Part shown: positions 58,423 through 64,000 of the stretch, piece by piece
How the letters are laid out: each line of letters starts with the position of its first letter
Numbering within the stretch: position 1 is the stretch's first letter
Source: Protea cynaroides
Lineage: Eukaryota > Streptophyta > Magnoliopsida > Proteales > Proteaceae
Assembly (NCBI GenBank): GCA_028583415.1
Contig: CM053276.1
Coordinates: forward strand, 7,160,663-7,224,662
Direction: 5' to 3'
DNA: 64,000 bases
Made by a program: the position numbers and the translations under genes
Notes under the pieces: generated by a model
What the model saw: only the letters and a program-made list of their open reading frames with translations
What the model was told of the DNA's origin: nothing
Database searches by the model: none

Positions 58423-58437
58423 TAAGAGGGGGGGAGT
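58423..58437 (+). other. Polypurine tract of the gypsy element
   Basis: AAGAGGGGGGGAGT immediately precedes the 3' LTR, the expected place for plus-strand priming. Confidence 0.8.
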
Positions 58438-60774
58438 TGTGAGACCCGTATCGAACTAACCGGTCTTACCACCTTGTACCAGGTCTACCTATCATGGTCG
58501 AGCCAAGTAGACCAAGTGCGTGAAGAAATGACAAGACCAGGTATGAAGTCTAACCCAAAAACAACAAATGAGAGGGTAGGGTCGCATGCCTAAACAGGTA
58601 GGGTCGACCCCACCTCAACAGAAGTCCAACCCATGACTTTCTAGTCGTAGGGTCGCATGACTAGAAAAACATAGGGTCAACGGATTCTGCGACCCTACGT
58701 CTGACGCTACGATGACAAACAAAAACTGAAAGTTAGGAAACTTTCCTAATTAAAAAGGGAATCTTTCCTAAACTCTTTGGAGCTTATTATGGAGGGTTTT
58801 CCTCTATAAATAGGACGTCCCTTAGTCTCTTTCACTCCTTTAGAACCCTAATTGAAAGTGAGAGAAAGAGAAAGAGAATGAAGAGAAGAAGAGAAGGAAA
58901 CTTGAAGAAGAAGACTAAGGAAGATGAGGAAGTTCAGAGAAACTTCTAAATTAAGGTATGAACCTAATTCCTTACCTGAATAGGAGAGTCTAGAATTAGG
59001 TTATGAAGAACATAGGATTAGGAGAAACCCAAATCATCCATCCATGGACAAGTTCCAAGAGATTCCATGGAGGAAATCATTATGGACTATGAATAATGTA
59101 TAACTTGTAGTTTTGAGCCATAGAACAATCATAGAATGGACCATGAAAGTAAGCCAAATGATCCAAACATGAATGGATGGATTTTAAAATGAAAGGTCGA
59201 CTTAGAATACGTTTGGTCGCACATAGGGTCGAATGATATCCGACCCTACAAGACCACAGGATCGACGACATGCCATCGGGAAGTTCCAGGGAGGGTGTGG
59301 TCGCAGGTAGGGTCGAATGGGTCCGACGCCACATGCGACCCTACACCCTAGGCTCGCAGAAACTACTACCCTAGGTGCTACCCTACCTGCGACCCTACAA
59401 TTTCAGTTAGTCTAAATAAATTGAAATTAATTCTAATTAAAATATATCGACTTGTTAGGTATTTCCAGTAGTTTAAAAGCGAATTATAAAGCTTGAACGA
59501 GGATCTCCTAGCAACCAACGGTGAGGGAACAAGACCTAAACTAATTGGCTAATAATAAACAATTTTCATTTCTTGAGTCCAATACGATGAATGATTGTAT
59601 GTTTGTATGATTGTAATAAGCATATCACATGTCATCTACTATTCCTGTTATTACTGTTCATGCATATTTAATTTCGTTTATTTATAACATGATGATGATG
59701 ATGATGCTAGGAATAGACATGTGAATGTTTGTGTGTGGTTAGTGTACTTGATGAGAGTGAGGCATCAGGGGGAGGACGTGATATTGTAGTTCATCCTGGT
59801 CAACAGACTCTAGCTCTATCTCTGCTCAAGTCTTGTCCACTAACATCGTCGTATCGCCATTACCTTAGCAGAACTATTACGTCATAGGGCATCAGGGGAG
59901 GTGGTCTCGAACCGTGTAGTCTCTGACTCTGCCAGGGGGCCTTAGCTCTATCTCTATGGACGTATTGAGGGATGCTGGGGTGAGGCCTTGGATACACTGT
60001 TTGACTTTAGGATTGGTTAGTTGCGAGCCCAGTTTACAAGCCCTCGCCAACAGGGGCTTACATGTTGGTATGGGTAGAGCATCAGGGGAAGTGTGATGCG
60101 GTGCGATCCTAAGCACTTTAGCTCTATCTCTATTCCATGGTGGGTGCATGTGGAGGCGACAATGGCGTTTGATCCATTGGGCGGTTCCACACATTCGTGT
60201 ATAGACGTGCGGCAGCCACCTATCCTTTCTATAGCATATTGCAAACTTATGAATCAGGCCAAATATATGAATTGAGTGCATGCATATGTTTGTTGCATTG
60301 TTCTGTTTGTTCACTGAGCCGTGATGTGTGCTCATCCTTTTTGAATTCGTATATTTTTAGTTGATGATGCATGTACGACAGTGGAAGATTATATGAATGC
60401 TCCAACATATGGGCATGCGGCGGCAATAGAGGCAGAAGTGATATTGGAGTCGCATGATTCATCATGCGAGTGCAACTCCTGTGTTTTTTATTAGATTTTG
60501 TTTAAGTTATACTGACAATGTAATTGATTTAATTATTTTAATTTATGTCTTAGTCTTTTTTGAAGATAATTGGATAGTTTATTTACTTTATCACAGTTAG
60601 ACTCTTAGTTCATTTAATATATAAGACTTTCGCTATTGTTATTTACTCTGATTATGGTTGTAGATGTGTATGGTTTAAGCAAACGGACACAGCTTATTCG
60701 AGATCCTGGTTGAATCGTTGATTTATTGGCGGTTCATCACACCATTCTGAATAGTGCAGAATTGGGGTGTGACA
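58438..60774 (+). mobile_element. Ty3/gypsy 3' LTR
   Basis: Starts TGTGAGACCCGTATCG and ends GGGGTGTGACA, 2,337 bp, homologous to the solo LTR at 39596. Core promoter-like TATAAATAGGACGTCCC is near 58805, followed by a purine-rich leader. Many GGTCG/CGACC words recur in the first and third quarters. The right flank is ATTAT; the left partner is lost with the 5' half of the element. Confidence 0.92.
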
Positions 60775-62482
60775 ATTATTATATGTCGTTTGTGGATGAT
60801 TATAGTAAATATACTTGGCTTTATTTGTTTCCTACCAAAGATGTTGCTCTGCCAACATTTATTAAATTCAAAATGCATGTAAAATGTGTTCTTGACTGTA
60901 AAATAAAATGTCTTCAATCTGATTGGGGTGGGGAACAATGGTCAATTTCTAAATATCTTGAATCATGTGACATTGTCCATTGGCTTTCATGTCTGTATTC
61001 TCATACTCAAAACGGGTCGACAAAACGTAAATAACGTCATATGGTGGATACGGGTTTGTCATTGATGGCTCATGATTCCATTCCATCCCTATTTTGGGGT
61101 TCAATTTTTGAATCATCCATTTTCCTGATTAATCGGATGTCATCCCATGTTACTCAATTTATCTCTCCTTTCGAATTGTTATTTAAAAAGCAACCGCCCA
61201 TTCTCCGAACATTAGGATGTGCTTGTTTTCCTTATCTCTGACCCTATGCCTCTTCTAAGCTAGAATATTGCTCCAGTGAGTGTGTTTTTATTGGTTATAG
61301 TCCAACTCATCGGGGTTATAAATGTTTTAATCGAAGTTCAAGTAGAATTTTTGTGTCCAATCATGTTGTGTTTGATGAGGAGCGGTTCCCGTTTATTGAT
61401 ACCATTGCTCATCCAATTCCTACTTTCCCCCCTATTCCCACATTAATAGGTCCTCCATCACTTATTTTGTTGCCTCCACTTTCATGTCCCTCTATTTCCT
61501 CTCCAACCGAACAACTTAATTCAAATTTAAACTCTACCTGGTTACTTCAACCATCTCCTTATTTTTCTCAACCTCTTTCTCCATTACTCCCACATTTGGA
61601 ATTATCAGAATCCACTCAACATACACTAACTCCTACTCTAAACCAATCTCTACAACCATACTTAGAGTCAGTTTCAAATACTCCCTATGTTTCTCCAACC
61701 AATCCCATTGATTCCATGCAATCTAATCCACATGCGACACGTGGAAAATGTGGAATTCGGATGCCAAAGGTAAGGACTGATGGAACAATTGTTTGGCCAC
61801 CTACTCGTTCCTCTCTTCATGCAATGTTAATTGAAAGTTGTCCTACAGAGCCGACTAGTTTCACGCAGGAAAATAAAAGTGCCGAATGGCATGCTGCAAT
61901 GAATGACAAATTTTTGACCTTACTTTCTAATGGAACTTGGACTCTTGTCGAATCTTCACCCAATCAAAACATCGTAGGATGCAAGTGGATTTTCTGAATA
62001 AAAAAGAAGTCGGATGGATTTATTGAAAGGTATAAGGCTCGTCTAGTTGCAAAGGGATTCGATCAGCAACCAGGTATCGACTTTACTAACACATTCAGCC
62101 TGATCGTGAAACCTACAATAGTACGGGCTATCTTGTCCTTGGCCACTTCACACAATTGGTGCATTCATCAGATTGACATTAGCAATGCATTTCTTCATGG
62201 CTTTCTGCAAGAAGATGTTTTCATGGAACAACCTCCAGGATTTACTCATCCACATTATCCTACTCATGTTCACAAGCTCAGAAAGGTGTTGTATGGCCTT
62301 AAATAGGCGCCACAATCATGGAATTCTCGTCTCAGCCAGTATCTTTTTTCTCTTGGTTTTCAATAGTCTAAGGTGGACAGTTCGCTATTTGTACACAATC
62401 TTGATGGTAATATCATTTTATTACTCATTTATGTCGATTACATTCTGATAGTTTCCAACAAGGTCTTACTGGTTGATAAATT
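60775..62482 (+). pseudogene. Ty1/copia pol fragment: integrase and reverse transcriptase
   Basis: Integrase core from SFVDDYSKYTW (60785) through its C-terminal YLINR-like region and GYSPTHRGYKCF near 61290. A proline/serine-rich linker spans about 61420-61720. Reverse transcriptase follows from WHAAMNDKF near 61890 to IYVDYILI near 62440. The catalytic YVDD has become YVDY. Stops lie near 61032, 61239, 61996 and 62305. The lineage resembles Ale/Retrofit. The 5' end is cut by the gypsy LTR and the 3' end by a copia LTR. Confidence 0.9.
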
Positions 62483-64000
62483 TGATGAACTTGATATGAC
62501 ACTGAGAGGGAGGGTGAATCAGTGTCTAAAAATTCTCCTTAATTAATTCACTGCTGTCCAGAGCTGATGAAGACCTAACTTTTCACACACACACACAAGC
62601 ACATGCAAATCTACCTCGCTACCACTCAGTGGTCAGGTCTACCAGACTTGCACACCCATCCTGCAAACCATTCCATGCACTCCAAAATATACCAGAAAAA
62701 TGAAACAATGAACATAGAGATATTACGTGGTTCACCACCATAGTGTGTGATAGCTAGTCCACAGAGTAATGCCCCACGGGCTCCATATTTACTTAATACT
62801 CAGCTTTTAGTCTCTAACAAGACAAGGATATTAACCCTAGGTTTTTCTAGCATAAAACTGAGAGGGTGCACCAATGCCAAGATTCAGGCTTAACAGCCAG
62901 TATCCAGCACCCACTGAATACACCACGCTTAACTCGCACCCACGAGAAGCAAATAACAATTTTTTAGGCTTATAATTATGCCTTACAATTTTTTCCCCAC
63001 TAGCTAGGTACTCAATAATTTTCACCTACGCTAGCATACAATATATTGAAAGCAACAAATAGATAGGGAGTTGAAAAAAAGAAAAAGACCACGCACCCAG
63101 CAAAGAGCGAGGGGCTTCATTAGAAGCCATGTACTTCACAAAATGAGTGGAAGGGTAAAGGCACTTATACAACATTAGATGAGATTTTCGGTATTGTATA
63201 AGTAGCTCGGAAGAAGAATCACGTCTCCAGTCGATTCTAGTTAAATTGCCTTGGATTAGTCTTACACTAGGTCACAATGAACCCATAACTTATCAAAGAC
63301 AAAGATCGAAGTCGAAAAACTCATCGCTCATACTTCCAACCAATGCTTTAAAACCCAGAAACACTTTGCTGACACACACAATATCTTCGCCGTCCACCCG
63401 GCTCACCCACCCGACAAAAGCCTATCTTTCTATTAGCCGCTAAAGTTAAAGTATTTTTACAAATATCAAACAATGTGACAATGTCATTGCCAAATTATAT
63501 AAAACTGCTGCAGAATGTAGGTATTTCAGTCAAATAATCATATATATAATATATGGAATCTATGGAATCTAGCGCAACTAAATGGTGTCAGTCGAACTCT
63601 ATAAGAAAAGGGTTTGATTTCGAGGGACAACTGCTTTCGAATGGCCATCAATATCTCTGAAGCTTCACACTGCTCTCAGGTACTCTCTAACAACCTTCAA
63701 TGATGATAGAGATCGATTCATAGAGCACACCTCGCTCACAGGCTTCCAATCTCTTTCACACAACCCATAATCACCATGAATGTAAACATAAACGCTCTAC
63801 TGACCTCTCATAGGGATTTAGCACTCCATTAATGCACAGAAAAGAGGTAGTTGGTGATTGATCACTCCCACATGGCATAAAATCCTAGAAATCCTTCTCT
63901 CTGCCTTCAAAATGCTCTTTTCAATTTTTATCTTCACTTTTACGACTCCCAATGGCGCCCAGTGTATAGAGCATCCAAAAATATGGAAACTGCAACTTGA
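62483..64000 (-). mobile_element. Ty1/copia LTR, copy 3, running off the window
   Basis: Starts TGATGAACTTGATATGACAC and parallels copy 1 to its ACTGCAACTT block at the window end. Relative to copy 1 it has about 530 extra bases (roughly 63085-63610) of unrecognised sequence. It cuts into the copia reverse transcriptase. Confidence 0.7.

Overview
The window is nuclear DNA of a flowering plant, most likely a non-grass angiosperm. The signs are canonical GT-AG introns, a seven-exon terpene synthase, a three-exon NAC gene, tRNA-derived SINEs, AT-rich intergenic DNA, and abundant Ty1/copia, Ty3/gypsy, LINE and DNA-transposon debris. Nothing in the sequence fixes the species. Only two genes keep a plausible complete reading frame: a NAC-domain gene (11.5-12.7 kb, minus strand) and a terpene synthase of TPS-g type (52.5-55.1 kb, minus strand).

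Layout. 0-5 kb holds a tandem duplication carrying a SINE, a LINE tail and simple repeats. 6.35-7.94 kb is a terminal-inverted-repeat element carrying a broken piece of an S-adenosyl-L-homocysteine hydrolase gene. 11.5-14.3 kb holds the NAC gene, whose DNA-binding domain has an in-frame loss of about 14 residues, plus a second diverged copy of its promoter. 16-18.5 kb is a gutted copia element. 20-34 kb holds two dead terpene synthase copies: A, cut down to exon 1 by a copia LTR, and B, complete but with a stop codon and a destroyed splice acceptor. Between them lie a 690-bp tandem duplication and a 4.4-kb solo LTR containing three kinds of tandem arrays.

34-36 kb is an imperfect palindrome of two opposed Harbinger/Tourist-like MITEs, each with a long (GGT)n tract. 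37-44 kb is a nest: a LINE split by a 384-bp solo LTR, a copia gag split by a 2.4-kb gypsy solo LTR, and a fragment of the same gypsy LTR in the opposite orientation. 45.9-50.3 kb is a Mutator-like element (9-bp target duplication, long inverted ends) carrying a fragment of a type III polyketide synthase gene. That fragment was itself later split by a 3.1-kb solo LTR. 52.4-56.3 kb is terpene synthase C with flanks homologous to those of copy A. 57-64 kb is the 3' part of a chromodomain gypsy element with its 3' LTR, a decayed copia pol, and a third copia LTR running off the window.

Functionally this is a decaying tandem terpene synthase cluster, with one survivor of three, embedded in nested transposons. 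The TPS-g type lacks the RR(X8)W motif and in characterised relatives usually makes acyclic terpene alcohols such as linalool or nerolidol. The most notable structures are the two gene-fragment-carrying transposons and the GGT palindrome. No bacterial-type operons, CRISPR arrays or functional tRNA genes were seen.
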